From Porites lobata (lineage: Eukaryota > Cnidaria > Anthozoa > Scleractinia > Poritidae): a stretch of 64,000 nt of DNA. The stretch lies in NCBI GenBank assembly GCA_942486035.1, contig CALNXK010000031.1:2876001-2940000 (forward strand), read 5' to 3'. The notes below the pieces were generated by a model. The model searched no databases, was not told the origin of the DNA, and saw only the letters and a program-made list of their open reading frames with translations. Shown piece by piece: positions 12,101 through 23,700 of the stretch. The position numbers and the translations under genes were made by a program. Numbering within the stretch: position 1 is the stretch's first letter; each line of letters starts with the position of its first letter.

Positions 12101-15100
12101 ACACATTTGCAAACAAATGCAACGATAACATTTTGAGGAGAAGAAGAATAAAGCATGCATTCAGCCTTTAAAAACATGTTCCTAGCATTAAACCAAAAAC
12201 CATCAAAAGATCCAGGAAAGAAGCCTAAGAACAGTATACAGGTGTAAAGGAATTTTTCAACATAAACTAGAACTGCCAAGGTTTGGGAGGGGTTTTACTG
12301 AAAACAACAAAATTGAAGGTGGTATTATCACTTTCCAACCAATACAGTGTACTTATTCAGTTACTATGGAATGCTCGGATAGAACAATGTTATCTTACTC
12401 ATTGCTAGGGTCATCTCTCTTGGCATAGGCTTGTGATCTCATGATTCTTTCCATGTTACCAGACCAACCATAGGAGCTTGCTACAAGCGCGCAAGGTGAA
12501 TCATGCAAACGCTCAGAGACAGCTGCTTTCTCAATCAGATCCTTGAGGGCATCATCCTTCAGCCATTTAAGTAGAGGCTCATATGTACTCTCGAGCTCCT
12601 CTTGTTTCTTTTTCTTTTTTTCAGAGTCTTCTCCAAACTTCAGTCCTTCTTTGGCAACATTCTGGAATTTCTTTCCTTCAAATTCTGGCAAACTTTGAAT
12701 GCAGTACTCATCTACTGGCTCTATAAGGTACAGCACCTCATAACCCTTCTTTAGAAGTTTTTCCACAAATGGAGAGCTCTCAACCTACAAGAAAAAAGAT
12801 TAGAATTATTTTATCACTGACTTTTACAAAGTGGGAAATAAGAACAGCAGCTCTCAGTTTTGCCCCACCTTATCTAACAATACTCACCTCTTTGCGGCTT
12901 GTTCCTGCCATAAAGTAAATAGCATCTTGCTTCTCTTTCATTCTCTCAACATACTCAGTCAAGCTTGTCAATTCTTTCTCAGAGTTTGAAGAGAAGAATC
13001 GCAGGAGTTTTGCCAATCTGGTTCTGTTTGAGTGGTCTTCCATAACACCAAGCTTAATACTAAATAAAATAACCAGATAAATTACAAAAGTGAGCTTTAA
13101 AAAAAAAGACTTTGTAGGGTCGGTTTCCGACGAGCCACAAGACAAGCATTTGACCTGAAAGAGCACACAACATGAACAAGTAACCATACAATGTAAATGA
13201 TGCAGATGTGTCACTCAACCTCATTTAATTGTTAACAAATGAAGGAGGAAGGGGGAGGAAACATAATAACTTCTCATGTTCTGGGAATACCTTGTGCTGA
13301 ATTCCTTCCAGAATTTATCGATGTACTCATCCTTGGGGATCTTTTTGATCATGTCCAAAGCCTTGCGGACAAGCTTTTTCCTGATGACCTTCAAGAGCTT
13401 GTGCTGCTGGAGGGTTTCACGACTTACATTCAGAGGCAGGTCATCAGAGTCAACAACACCACGGATGAATGACAGGTACTTAGGCATCATGTCTTCAAAG
13501 TTGTCAGTGATGAAGACGCGACGTACATACAGCTTGATCTGGTCCATTTTCTTCCCGTACTCAGAGAAGAGGTTGTGAGGAGCTGTCTTTGGCACATACA
13601 GAATAGAACGGAATGTCACTTCACCTTCAGCAACAAAATGAGTCTTGGCCAAAGGATCGTCACTCTCCTAAACCAATGAAAACAATAAATAAACCTCATT
13701 TTAAGGAACTCTGACAAACCTTTACATAGCTCATGTAAACTTAAGTGTCTGTAGTAGCAGACAAGGGATGAATTTGTAAGCAAGAACTACAGCGTAACCA
13801 CTTGAAGTTTTACATGCTTGCCTCTGATAATAATTATAACAACAACAAAAAACAGTACAAATTATTAAATGCTATTTTATTGACACAATCAAAAAAAGCA
13901 GGAAAACTACAATTTTCATCAGGACCAATAATAAACAATTCCGAGGAAGCAAAATAAATAAAGAAAACAAGGAGTCTCAGGATACAAAATGTTTTCCCCC
14001 CTTTTTTTTATGTCTGTTTAATATAAACTGACGATCAAAACAAATGAAAATGACACCATTGTACTTACAAAAAAACTCCCTTCAACTTACAGATTTTTCT
14101 TTATCTTTCTTAGTATCAAAGTTAAACGACTGTTCATGATCATATTCAAGAAAAAAATAACCCATAAATAAGATTAGATATAAAAAAGGGCATCTAAAAA
14201 CAATAGCCTAACAATCAAAAGTAATATTATTTCTAAGATATTGCCAACATGTGCCTTCATATAATTGATACTACATGTAAAAACAAGAAAATGATAAACA
14301 AACAACAGAACAACTATTGATTTTCCTGAGAAACCTCTGGAGATCTTCAAACAATAACAAAACATCAGTAAAAAAAACCCATGAATTGGGAGAGTCAGCC
14401 CCACACCTTACTCAGATTGAGGGTCATAAGTTTGTGTGACTTTTTTTTTTTAATATTATGGGTCATCTGACCAGCAACTTCAAAGTTTACACGAAAGAAA
14501 GAATTTTACCTTGGTAAAGGATTTGTAGAATTCATTGTATTCCTCATCTTTCACATCTTTGGGTTTTCTGGTCCAGATAGGTTTGTTGGTATTAACAAGC
14601 TCCCAATCCCAGACTGTCTTCTCCACCTAGAGTAAGCAGTCAAAAGAGTACAAATGTTTCTTTAATCAACTGAAAAAATGCTTGGCAAAGTGCCCCCAGT
14701 AATTTCTGATGAACTGCAAGATTCTCCTTGGGATCACCTTTTCACATGAACCCCTTCAATGAAGAGTAACATAGCTGAGACCAAACATTGGCTTCTTGAG
14801 TTAAGCTGGCTGAACACAGTTTCTCTGACATAGAGTTGTAGGCACTAAGAAATTTCACTGATGCAATTAATTCTGTGTGTGCAAAAGACTGATGTGATCT
14901 AACAGAATAATAACACTTTTGAAGTTTTCACCCCTAGAAATGCTTTATACCTCCACTGTTAACATCTTTATCATGATAAGATATGCAGCTCAAGGGATTT
15001 TCAAGAAAAAATGTAATGAAAAGGTGAGGAAAATGCTCAGAAGTTGTCTGTAGAAATTTATTCTGTTTTTGTCACATTTGTCATATCAAGTGACCCCACT

Positions 15101-18100
15101 ACACGCTTTTTAGGGTCCGAATACAATAGCTACCTGTACACTTGTAAAAGTTTTATTAAAATATTGATCCCTAGATTTTGCATAAACCTCCTGAATTAAT
15201 AATTTTAGACCTGTTTTAAACCATCCATGATGCCATGGCATTGATCAAAATCTTACGTTTAGCCTAATAAAAATGTCTTCTTAATATATTTTGTCTGTAC
15301 CAAATTTCAGCTTAAAACCTGCAACGAGTCTTAAATAACACCCCAATGAATAGTTATGACTCACAACCTACCAAACTGTGTTCAGCCACCTTAAAGAATA
15401 GTAAAAACAACAACAACAACAAAGCTGTGAATGAAGGAGGGTTAATGTTACCTTTTTAGTCTTGGGTTTCTTCTCTTTCTCTTCAGATTCTTCCTCCACT
15501 TCTGCTTCATCATCTTTGTCTTCTTTTTCTTTGTCCTCATCCTTCTTCTCTTCTTCCTTCTCCTCTTCTTTCTTATCTTCATCAGCTCCTTCAGTCTTCT
15601 TGTCTTCAGCAGCCTCCTCTTCTATTGGTTCCTCCACTTCTTCTGTCTTGCTTGTCCACAGGTAAATGTTGAAGTTAATAAACTGACTGTACTTCTTGAC
15701 AAGATCTTTGATTGTGTGTGGTTCTAGGAAGTCACGGGCTTCCTCCTTCAGGTGAACACTACAAAGACAACAGTTTAATAATTATCAGTAATGTAATATT
15801 CTAGGGTATTTTCACCAATAAATCTGGCTTAAAACTATAGCTGCCTTCCATTATGCCAAAATTAGAAATGTTTGGTCAACACAACATTATTAATGACACT
15901 GTTTGGTCGAGGGAGGAATTTTGCAAAAAAAGTTGTCCACCATAAGTGTAAGTCATCAGTGTTATCTTTCATTCAGAACATGAGGGACGTGTTAGTTGCA
16001 AGCAACAGTTAAGTCATCGAAGGATCGTTAATGCTAGAGTTTATAGAGCGGGACAAGAGGTATGCCATCTTGTTTACTTTCGTATTTACCAATAATATAA
16101 AACTTGATTATATTATATTTGACTGCGAGGAGCAGATTTGTTACAGTTACCGTATTTATTCAATTAAACGCAGCAGCGTTTATTCGAGGGGGGCATTTAT
16201 TACGAAATCACTTTTTTTAAATCTAAATATTATGTAATTTAAAGGTTTCAATGTCTCTCATGTTTTGCTGAGGTAAAATCGTAAATGTCTGGATGGTGTA
16301 AATTACCAAGTTGTACCAAGGTTTTTCTTATTATCCTCCAGTAAACGCTGCATTCTTCTGATTAGGTGCAGCGTTTATTCAAGAGCGTCATTATTAGTAA
16401 TTTTGCTTCCATCTGCGGCGTTTAATCAAGGGTGGCGTTTATTCCAATAAATACGGTAAGTACATTTGTTGTTTAGATTCTTAGATATTCACACCCCAGG
16501 TGCTCAAGTTAAGACCATTTAAATTGCCTTAGATGTTTTGGTAATAGTTTAATTTTTTGCCTGTTGTATTTCAGTTTTTGCGAGAGTTTCAAGTTTATTA
16601 AATAGTTGGTGCTGGATCGATGCTTGGGGTCTGTTTATGATACATTTCTCCATCGCAATGTTACGTTACGCAGTGTTAAATCACGAGATGGCAAAATCTT
16701 AGCTGGTAATTGCTGTTGTTTTACCTGACTGTTGTTCCTCTTTTCAGTGTGTCACCTCTTGGGTCCTCTGTGATACTGAACGACACAGCATCAGATTCCC
16801 AGATGTACTGTTTGTCATCATTATGCTTTGATGTCACAATTACACGGTCAGCGACAAGGAATGATGAGTAGAAACCTACACCAAACTGACCAATCAGATC
16901 ACTTGCTTGGTCTGATGACTGGGCCTCCTAAAAAAAAAACCTTTTTTAGCAGTTAACAACAGGATACTGTACCTGAAATGGGTCACTGCCACCTTAAGAC
17001 AGCAAGATTTTTACCACATGGGAGATTTCTTTCAGGTTCACTCTGGGTAATTTTCAAGCACAATTAGTTATTATAGAATCAATTCATAGGACTTTTAAGT
17101 TATTCAACAACTGTTCTTACCGTCATTTTCTGAAAAAATTCACTAGTGCCTGACTTAGCAATGGTGCCCAAGTTTTTGATGAGGTCGTCCTTTGTCATGC
17201 CGATACCAGTGTCAGTTACATGAAGAATATTGTTCTCTTTATCAGCCTTGATCTTGATGGACAACTCATCTGTAGCAGCAAGGGCTGACTTGTCTGTAAG
17301 ACTCATAAACCTTATCTTATCCAAGGCATCAGATGAGTTGGAAATAAGCTCCCTCAAGAAAATCTGTAAATTAAACAATTGGTTAGACAACAGTAACATG
17401 TACATAACTCTATTTGTATAGAGTTATTATGCATACATGTATGATATTAACTATAAGAATCTCTAAGGAGTTGGGTAGATTATACTGACTTAGTATTAAC
17501 AACTGGTCGATCACGGCAATTAAGGTACAGCTGTACTGCAACAGGTGATGTTTTGAGTGCTAGCCTTTCACCAGAGTTAATCACCTGAAACTTCAGCTTA
17601 TGAATATCTCGGTACTTATTCAATCACCTTATCACCTTAGTTGATAGCACTTGTAAGATTTTTTTATTCTATTTTTAACCAACAACATTCTGTTTATTAC
17701 CTTACATGTAGGTATCATTCACACACGTTTAAAAACAGTAATGGTGACAGCAGTAAAACAAAACATCTTGTACGAAAGAAATCTAATGCAGTTATATAAT
17801 CTCAACAGTACTAACCTCTTTGTTTCTGTACAGAGAGTTGATAATAAGCTTCATCATACGACTAACTTCAGCCTGGAAGGCAAACTTTTCAGCTTTTTCT
17901 CTAAGTTCCTTCATCTGTGCTACATTAAGGCCATCAAGTTTAATTGCTTCTTCCTCTCTTTCAACAGCTTCATCATCTGTCTTTGAAGCATCTCTGCTTT
18001 TTCCAACATCTTCATCTACTTTTGGTGGTTCTGTTTCTGTTTTCTCTTCAGCCTTTTCTTCTTCAGCCAAACAAAGAGCTAAGCAAGAGCCACAGAAAAC

Positions 18101-20061
18101 ACCACTTTATCATTACATTTGCCAATCCAAAAAGATTGTTGTGGACACTTTAGCAGCTACAATGGGTACACTGTTCAGGCCCCATGTAACTTTGGGTGCA
18201 ATGATAAAATTAATACACCCTTTTGTTACAGGACAATGTATGAAAACTTTTATTAGGAGCTTTGTTCCAGGCACCCCTCAGGGTGCAAAGAGAGTCAGTT
18301 TTACAGCTTGCCATATAGGCAAGCTCTAGCTAGTATGCACAAGCCCTGCCCCAATTTTGATGAGCAGAATTGTTCTTAGTTCTTCTGTAATTAGAATTTC
18401 CCCCAAAAAACTTTACTGGCCCATCTAGCAAGTTAAGAACAGAATCCAATAGCCCAATCCTAAAATCTACTAGCCTCAGACTATCGGATAAGACGTTCTT
18501 TGCATGCAGCCCCTTATATTAGGACCTCTTCTTTTCAATAAATTTTACAATAAAAAAGTGTTGATGACAGGGTGTTTCACAGGGACCTCTTTTCTCTCTT
18601 AAATTTAAAACAGGAGAACTAAATTTGCATTATTCCACTAACTCAATACCTGGCATTTTCAACATGAATATAAAAACAGCTTATTTTTACTGGTTGAATA
18701 ATTGTATGTTTATGCACCCGTTTTGTTAAAATGCCTGTACCTGATTAAAATGTGACACTCTGGGGAACAAAAATTTGTTCTTATGTGATTTACCTTCAAA
18801 GAAAGACCATGACTTTAAAGGAGATTAAAAGTTCCCATCTTAAAATATCATTGTTATATATACTGGTCACTATTTAAAAGTTTGCTCTTTCTTTATCTGA
18901 ACAAAAAAATAAATATTTTATGCTTTAGTGGCATAAACATCTGCACTGAAACTCAAATTCTTTGAAAGCTGTTTAAATAACAGGTTAAAGACTCTATTGT
19001 GCTAAACTACCTGCTAAAATTATGAGCTTTTTCACTATCGTAACGAAAAGATGTAATCTCAACTGTAATTCATATATCGTAGCCATTCTACACAAACTGA
19101 TAAAATTCACTGCTATGGATATTTTTCTTGTGAAAAGTAACTCAGCTTTGTTTTCAAACAGGGTCAAATTCTTGTTACTATAGGGAATTGGTATCTGGCC
19201 TTTTCCCATTGGTTGAGGAAAAGTAACCAATCACATCTTGACATATAACATTGCCCAATTTTAAAAATTTTAAGTGTCTAGTCGTACATTTTTGGATTAA
19301 ATCGCCCTTTTGACTAAAAAAAATACATACAAAACACTAATCAAATCAAAATGAATGGCAACCATGAATGAGTTGATTTTAATGGACATATTTAAGGTTC
19401 ACAAATGAATTAGAAAAAAGGAAAAATTCAAACAGACATAAACCCTTGTTATGATTTATATATCAAGCTTTCCATGAAAAGCTTGACTGCTCTCCATTCT
19501 ACCTTACGTTAACTACCTAGATTTTTATGAAGTGACGAAAGAAAAAGTGCTACTGAGACGTTTAAATGGACACTATAAGTAAACAAAGACCTACATCAGC
19601 AACGTCCTAGAATAGACTTAAAAAGATTTGTAAGGCAATCTCAGTCTAGAATTTCAATTCGCTGAATAAGAGTTTTGACTGAAAGTACACCAAACCCAAG
19701 AAAGGAAAAACCATCCCGATAGAAAAACACTGACCGAAAGACGAAAGTGGACTTCATAAGAGGCCGGAACTCAACACCTCACTGATGCCAGTAGCAATCA
19801 GGAAAATCTGTACAAAGCTCATCGCCTTCTAAGACTTAAATTGTATCAGAAAAAATTCACACAAAACGGAAAAAATCCATTTCAGCCACACATAAAAGTG
19901 TGTTAAGCGAGTTTACATTCTGTCACGACAGCTTTGTGCAAGTAGTTCATAATCGTCTCTCCGCGCGAGACAGCTAAAAAAGCAAAAAGACTGCTCTGGT
20001 TACGCTTACTTGAAATAAGAAGAAGGCCTAACAGGCTCCAAAGAAACGTTCTTTTCCCCAT
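9195..20061 (-). CDS. HSP90B1: endoplasmin / GRP94, ER-lumenal Hsp90 chaperone
   Basis: Complete 12-exon gene, 861 residues. Exons in transcription order: 20061-20010, 18078-17816, 17363-17121, 16927-16725, 15758-15452, 14626-14510, 13667-13291, 13059-12888, 12784-12399, 11655-11493, 9777-9520, 9239-9195. It starts MGKRTFLWSLLGLLLIS, a signal peptide, and ends PKDEL, the ER retrieval signal. Hsp90 ATPase motifs are present: ELISNSSDALDKIR, DTGIGMT, GQFGVGFYSSF. A very acidic linker fills exon 5; the middle domain has NVSRETLQQHKLLKVI and the C-terminal domain GWSGNMERIM. Human endoplasmin is 803 residues; the excess sits mainly in the acidic linker and tail. It folds secreted and membrane clients in the ER. 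It is divergent to CRELD with ER stress elements between them. An optional 39 nt exon may lie at 14091-14129. Confidence 0.96.
10319..11189. mobile_element. candidate non-autonomous DNA transposon in HSP90B1 intron
   Basis: The ends are near-perfect inverted repeats: CAGGGTTTGAGCTAGG at 10319 and CCTGGCTCAAACCCTG at 11174-11189. Just inside each end is a palindromic block, GGGGACAATTTGTCCCC at 10347 and GGGGACAAATTGTCCCC at 11098. The interior has repeated TTTCGCGG-type words and no meaningful ORF. It lies in the intron 9778-11492. Confidence 0.6.
14091..14129 (-). other. HSP90B1: candidate 39 nt cassette exon of HSP90B1
   Basis: Within the intron 13668-14509, minus strand, a 39 nt stretch is preceded by an AG acceptor (CATGAACAG) and followed by a strong donor (GTAAGTTG). 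It is phase 0 at both ends, like its flanking exons, and encodes SFNFDTKKDKEKS. Inclusion would add 13 residues between YKSFTK and ESDDPLAK of the middle domain. The canonical family has no such insert, so this is an optional exon at best; the pyrimidine tract is only moderate. Confidence 0.35.
14805..15390. mobile_element. piggyBac-like MITE, copy 1
   Basis: 586 bp element flanked by TTAA on both sides (14801-14804 and 15391-15394). Its ends are inverted: GCTGGCTGAACACAGTTT and the complement of GGTGGCTGAACACAGTTTGG. It lies in the HSP90B1 intron 14627-15451. A second copy of similar length is at 29025-29598. No coding capacity. TTAA duplication is the hallmark of piggyBac elements; the superfamily assignment is inference. 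Confidence 0.7.
16147..16459. mobile_element. MITE with TTACCGTATTTATT inverted ends
   Basis: The 313 bp unit begins TTACCGTATTTATT and ends with its exact complement AATAAATACGGTAA. It contains iterated GCGTTTATT / GGCGTTTATT words in both orientations. It lies in the HSP90B1 intron 15759-16724. A diverged relative seems present in the tubulin intron near 40495-41215. Confidence 0.75.
18079..20009 (-). other. first intron of HSP90B1
   Basis: A 1.9 kb intron splitting the signal-peptide codons from the rest. It is AT-rich; I see no gene, RNA or clearly bounded repeat in it. Confidence 0.5.
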
Positions 20062-20196
20062 GTCTTGAAAACCAGCCGTAAACAGCTTCAGATGACAGCA
20101 AAAATACCTCAATCTGTGCAAAACTTTGAAAGCAAGGAAGTTTTGGCAGATTTTGGTGCATTCAAACACCAACCAGCACTTTCCACGGCCGGAGCT

Positions 20197-20215
20197 CGTG
20201 TCTCACCCTTATTGG
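20197..20215 (-). promoter_or_regulatory. near-perfect ER stress element (ERSE-like)
   Basis: On the minus strand this reads CCAAT, nine bases, ACACG: the ERSE consensus CCAAT-N9-CCACG with a single mismatch. Its orientation and spacing match the perfect copy next to it. Confidence 0.6.
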
Positions 20216-20226
20216 CTTATTTTGAT

Positions 20227-20232
20227 CACGTG
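20227..20232. promoter_or_regulatory. CACGTG E-box
   Basis: Palindromic CACGTG between the two ER stress elements. It is a generic bHLH site; its relevance here is unproven. Confidence 0.3.
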
Positions 20233-20237
20233 CTTAA

Positions 20238-20256
20238 CGTGGAGCATGTTCATTGG
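20238..20256 (-). promoter_or_regulatory. ER stress element (ERSE), perfect consensus
   Basis: The plus strand reads CGTGG, nine bases, ATTGG; on the minus strand this is CCAAT-N9-CCACG, the exact consensus bound by NF-Y and ATF6/XBP1 in unfolded-protein-response genes. It lies 177 bp upstream of the HSP90B1 ATG and about 0.5 kb upstream of the CRELD ATG. Such elements drive GRP94 and CRELD2 in mammals. Confidence 0.8.
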
Positions 20257-20769
20257 TTAAAATCTGGCACCAAACTTAGTTATTCGCGCGAGTGAGCCCT
20301 CGTTTTTTCTTGAAGTATGCAACAGTTGGGAGAATTCAGGTTGAGAATACTGAGAAGTTTAAAGAAGTTATCACCTTTTCTCTGAGCTTGAAATCTACAT
20401 TTAAGTAAGAAAGACAACTTTTCTTATTCCTCCTTCCGTTTAAAAGATAATATTTTCGTTGAGTTATCGTATCGAAAGGATACTTGAAACAAGGACCAAG
20501 TTGATCAACCTTAAATTCTCCTAATTTCCGGAAATGGTTTTCCCTGACTCCCCAGCGGTTTTGTCATGAGACTACAATTGACCCGGCGAAATTTCCACGT
20601 CTGTTTTTCAAAAGAGAATACCACTTTTTACTCCATTTGCTTGCTATGCAAGTTGTTATAGTATGTGGTAGATATTTTTCTTTTGTAGTGGTATTTTTCG
20701 CACTGGTCGCCTTCCAGCCCGACTTTTCTTTATGATTTACTGTGTTGCACTTTACAAGTGAAAAGCTTC

Positions 20770-23700
20770 ATGAAAATTTCTTTGAACATGTCAAAAAAGT
20801 TCTTGGTACACATCCTCCTAGTTGTAAACATTTTAGTGTGTAGCGGACTTAGATCAGCTGCAAGAGAAAAGAAGGCGAAATGTCCAACGTGTAGTGATAT
20901 AGTGGAAGCTTTTAAGAAGGTAAACACTTTTGCTTTGTTATCTGTGTCAAAGTCACGTAAAGTAGAAAATGAGTTAACGTAGTGATTTCTATGTAAGAAT
21001 GTAAGGTTTTAAAATCTACTTGTCTTATCATCATATTTATATGTCATCTGCAAAGTGGATAGATTTGACAGATTTGTTACATTTCGGTAATTTAATGTTA
21101 CTTACAAATAGTACAGCAATCATACTAATGAATCTATTTAAATATGAATTTGACCCCCTAAAAAACAATTTTTTTTTTTGATGATGCTTTTCATAAATGA
21201 AGCGGGTAAGAATAGACGGCCGGAGAGGTACATGGAGGGAGAACGGTAGAGAGTTGGGGAGAAAATATGTAGCAATGCTCAGTAGTTTGCAATTGAAAAG
21301 GGCTTAATGCATCAGTCAATTACACCTGTGCCCAGCCCCCCCGGGCTACTGCGGGGCATTTGCCCACCTTGTCAGTCCCGGGGGTGGGGCATTGGCAAAT
21401 TTTGCACTGCCTGGGGGCCGGGCATTTGCCAACCCCCAGGCCATCCCCAAGCTTTTGACACGCACATGGTTTCCTATCAGAATATAACTGCACAGAAGGT
21501 TTTACTGGAATAAATTGTAGAGAGTTGTAAAGGCATATTCTCCAAAATAACATGTATGTATGCATTTCTTCATTGCTTATCAAGCCAGAATAACAGCAAA
21601 ATTGGAGCTATGGATGTGAATCAACGTTTTTTGGTTACTGAATCAAATTTCTATTGATTTTATTTGAAGAACATCCTTTCATATTCATAAAACTATTCAT
21701 AACATATAACTTTACAGTGCTCTATTAATTTTAATGCCAATAATTTTATATCAATACTAAGACCATAAACTGGTGCATGTCATCGCGGCGTGAAGTCTTA
21801 ATTAGAATCCTCATGCTATTAAAAAATCGCACATTAACATGCTTAAAATGCTTAAAATGTCACTATTTGAATGGCTGTAAATGGCACTATTTGACAGTGC
21901 GATCAATGACAAATGTTGCAGTGTTGACGGAGGACGGGGCATTTGCCCTCTTTTTTCGTTCCCACCCCTGGGGATTTGACAGCTCAAGAGTCCCCACCTC
22001 CGGGAATTTGCTATCCAAGGCAAAAAGAATGCCAGTGCTCGGGGGTCAGCCCGGGGCGGGGCTAGGCACAGGTAGAATTGACTGATGCATAAGTTAGGAA
22101 GCCAAGAAAAAAAGGATGGGAGCTAGAAATGCACGGTATGGGCGGTTGAAGGTTTAGACCCCCTACTCCCCTCCCCCCCCCCATCTGTAGAAGAAGGTTT
22201 AGTGTGATACAAGTGTATGTTTTCTAGAGACTGTGGGTTTTTATTTTGTTTTCTCTAAGACATCTTAGAAGCTTTAGAAAGTGAACTGTCTTGTCAACGT
22301 AGTTTTTGTGGTCATACAGCTTTAGTATTTTTTCTCCACAAAATAAATGTTTTGTTTGAAGGTGCATTAAGAACTGAACAAATCTAGAAGCTAGGTAACT
22401 GTATTTGCTATAATAATGTGGCTGCCCTTGTTGACAATTTTCTTTGTGTCTTGTTTAAGGGTAAAGATAAAACAGAAAAATCAAACTTTGGTGGTGGTAA
22501 CACAGCTTGGGAAGAAAGAGCACTTGGAAGTTGGGCACAAAGGTGAGGTGGTTTCTTAGAGATCTTCCCCCTGGGGGGGGGAGTAGGGGGGACTCCTATT
22601 ACATTAGATAAAAGTATGTGCTATAGAGATAACTGAAAACTACAGTTAATCCACTTTTTTCCTATTTACTACGTTACGTTTTTTTTTAATTATTATTTTT
22701 AGTGAGTTGTAATGCTTTAATGGAAATACCGTCTCTGTATATGGGAATGCTAATAAAGTCGTCATTGTTGTTGACTGCCATATAAAAGTGACAGGATCGC
22801 TGTTGGAAAATTAGAATGGAGTCCTTGAAGGAGACCAATCTGGGTGTGGCTCAGGCTCTGTTGACTCCTAAAGGAGACCATACTCAAACAAATGTCTTAA
22901 CAGTATTTGCCTCTTCATAATATATAGATTTAGCCAGGGCGTTAATATACTTATAGTTTACTCATCAAAAATTTAAATGGTATCATGCTAAATGGCAATG
23001 GCAACAAAAATGGCAAAAAATAATCAATTGCTCTAAAGGTGTGATAAAACAGGCCACAAAAAACTTGCAACTTGTTTAGCAACACTGCTGCAAAGCGAGT
23101 TGAATAGCATGGCAATGTTAAGAGTTTTACCACCTACGAAATGAAAAGCCTTCCAGCCATATTTGTTGGAAGACAAGTTCAAAAGGTGGTGGTAAAATGC
23201 GCAACATCGCTATTCAACCAACTCGTTTTTTAGCGATGCTTGAACTAAACAAGTTTGAATGTCTTTTGTTGCCTGTTTTACTGTTGCTTAATTAGCAAAA
23301 AACAACTTGGCATGTGCAGCACACTTTTTTGTACATTTCTTTGCGGTTGTTTTGCATGACCACAAGGTGAAATTTCCTAGTTACATGTTTTATGAAGGAA
23401 TTGCTATATGTGTTCCTTTTCGCTTCTTTTTTTACTGCTGCTTATTTTCACCTTGGAGGCCACAGGCATTTCTCATTTTCTCACTGCCGCTACAAAAATG
23501 TTCACATTTTTGTTGCAATGAAATTTGTTTCCTTTGTTTTTTACCTCTCTCTGTTATCCATGTTGGTGTAGACATTAAAATTTAGCCACAAAAAAAATAC
23601 TTGGCTTCAACAGCTGTCAATTGATCTTCATATAGATGTTTATGGGCTCCTGCCATCCCTTACTATAGTGCTGGTAGTAAATGTAAGATTCGACATTGGC

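Larger units (their letters stand above)
20062..20769. promoter_or_regulatory. bidirectional promoter region HSP90B1 / CRELD
   Basis: Only 708 bp separate the two divergent start codons. The HSP90B1-proximal half carries a perfect ER stress element (20238-20256), a one-mismatch copy 23 bp away (20197-20215) and a CACGTG E-box (20227-20232). Transcription starts cannot be placed from sequence. Shared control of two ER-folding genes is inferred. Confidence 0.7.
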
